Shown in pieces: positions 43,914-44,302 of a stretch of 44,302 bases of DNA (position 1 is its first letter; every line of letters begins with the position of its first letter). The stretch spans positions 1-44,302 of the forward strand of contig JAWXUS010000014.1 in NCBI GenBank assembly GCA_044426235.1, in the 5' to 3' direction. This DNA is from JAGHEK01 sp044426235 (GTDB taxonomy: Bacteria; Bacillota; Clostridia; Peptostreptococcales; Peptostreptococcaceae). The notes beneath the pieces were generated by a model. The model saw nothing but the letters and a program-made list of their open reading frames with translations. It did not search any database and was not told the origin of the DNA. Position numbers and translations under genes: made by a program.

Positions 43914-44302
43914 ATGAATATATATTTTACTTTTGTATCATTCGTTTTTGGAATAATTCTTGGGAGTTTCTATAATGTTTGTATATATAGAATACCCCTT
44001 AAAAAATCTATTGTGAGTCCACCGTCTAGTTGTACAAACTGTGGAAATAGATTAAATATAGTAGATTTAGTACCAGTGTTTAGTTGGATATTTTTAAAAG
44101 GTAAATGTAGATTTTGTGGAAATGAAGTTTCTAGCAGATATATAAGTATTGAACTTTTAACTGGAGTAATTTTTGTTTTAATATTTTTAGTTTTTGGATA
44201 TAATATATCAACAATTTATTATATGATTTTTTCATCAATACTAATAGTAATCACATTTATTGATATAGATCATTTGATAATACCTGATAGGATAGTTATA
44301 TT
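43914..44302 (+). CDS. pilD: Prepilin peptidase PilD, 3' end outside the window
   Basis: This is the membrane aspartyl protease that cleaves prepilin leaders and may methylate the new N-terminus. The first 129 residues are visible: MNIYFTFVSFVFGIILGSFY, then NVCIYRIP, PSSCTNCGNRL and KGKCRFCG (the CX2C...CX2C pair of the full-length, methylating form), SRYISIELLTG, and the first catalytic Asp region FIDIDHLIIPDRIV. AAGGAAG lies 6-7 nt before the ATG. The second Asp motif (GxGD) is expected after the window end. Confidence 0.92.
   Translation, partial: MNIYFTFVSFVFGIILGSFYNVCIYRIPLKKSIVSPPSSCTNCGNRLNIVDLVPVFSWIFLKGKCRFCGNEVSSRYISIELLTGVIFVLIFLVFGYNISTIYYMIFSSILIVITFIDIDHLIIPDRIVI

Noticed and set aside
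1..44302. CRISPR arrays, insertion sequences, prophage or tRNA genes
   Set aside because: No regularly spaced repeats, transposase-like genes, attachment sites or tRNA cloverleaf sequences were seen by eye. Dut and the SSB gene occur in ordinary chromosomal contexts and are not taken as phage signs.

Overview
This is an AT-rich window from a spore-forming member of the Clostridia (Firmicutes). The evidence is the low GC content, the clostridial 5S rRNA sequence, an alpha/beta-type small acid-soluble spore protein, a bifunctional AdhE, a Mn-dependent family II pyrophosphatase, DUF4364, TIGR03905/TSCPD and DUF4230 proteins, and a type IV pilus operon in the order I recall for the main Clostridioides difficile cluster (pilA-B-C-MN-O-V-U-K-T-D, with PilM and PilN fused). 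A Peptostreptococcaceae-like or related anaerobe is likely; the species cannot be named from this sequence alone.

Layout. Bases 1-151 are the end of an rRNA operon (5S plus terminator). Bases 157-22950 are mostly housekeeping genes in short units, each closed by a clear intrinsic terminator. They encode an S-layer-anchored 5'-nucleotidase, PcrA helicase, an M18 aminopeptidase, a P-loop NTPase with a cyclophilin, pyrophosphatase (minus strand), a DUF4230 membrane protein, AdhE, a decayed permease fragment, a small unknown protein, an aromatic-acid-exporter-like membrane protein, ValRS, Dut-FolC, a TSCPD protein (minus), a beta-propeller, DUF4364 (minus), a SASP (minus), a two-OB-fold SSB, a methyltransferase-like protein, a 41-residue membrane peptide and a DUF4397 protein.

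Bases 23111-34534 hold four methyl-accepting chemotaxis protein (MCP) genes in the plus direction. The minus-strand lysine/DAP operon asd-dapA-dapB-dapH lies between the first MCP and the other three. The two middle MCPs are intact and share an identical 656 bp 3' half. The first and last MCPs each have an ideal ribosome binding site and an intact reading frame broken by a single in-frame TAA (codons 8 and 57). A 10-N gap at 32566-32575 is flanked by an exact 121 bp duplication that looks like an unmerged assembly overlap, not biology.

Bases 34648-44302 are the type IV pilus operon: major pilin, assembly ATPase, platform protein, PilMN, PilO, three minor pilins, retraction ATPase and the start of the prepilin peptidase, which runs off the window. 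Hairpin terminators after pilA and before pilD suggest differential expression within the operon.

I did not find a convincing undescribed multi-gene system (no CRISPR, no defence island, no integrated element). The most interesting points are the two TAA-interrupted MCP genes, long perfect inverted repeats overlapping or near promoters, a Cys/His module inserted in PilO, and a wide-spaced Rex-like palindrome in front of adhE. Gene starts were moved where a good ribosome binding site favours an internal start codon; each case is noted.
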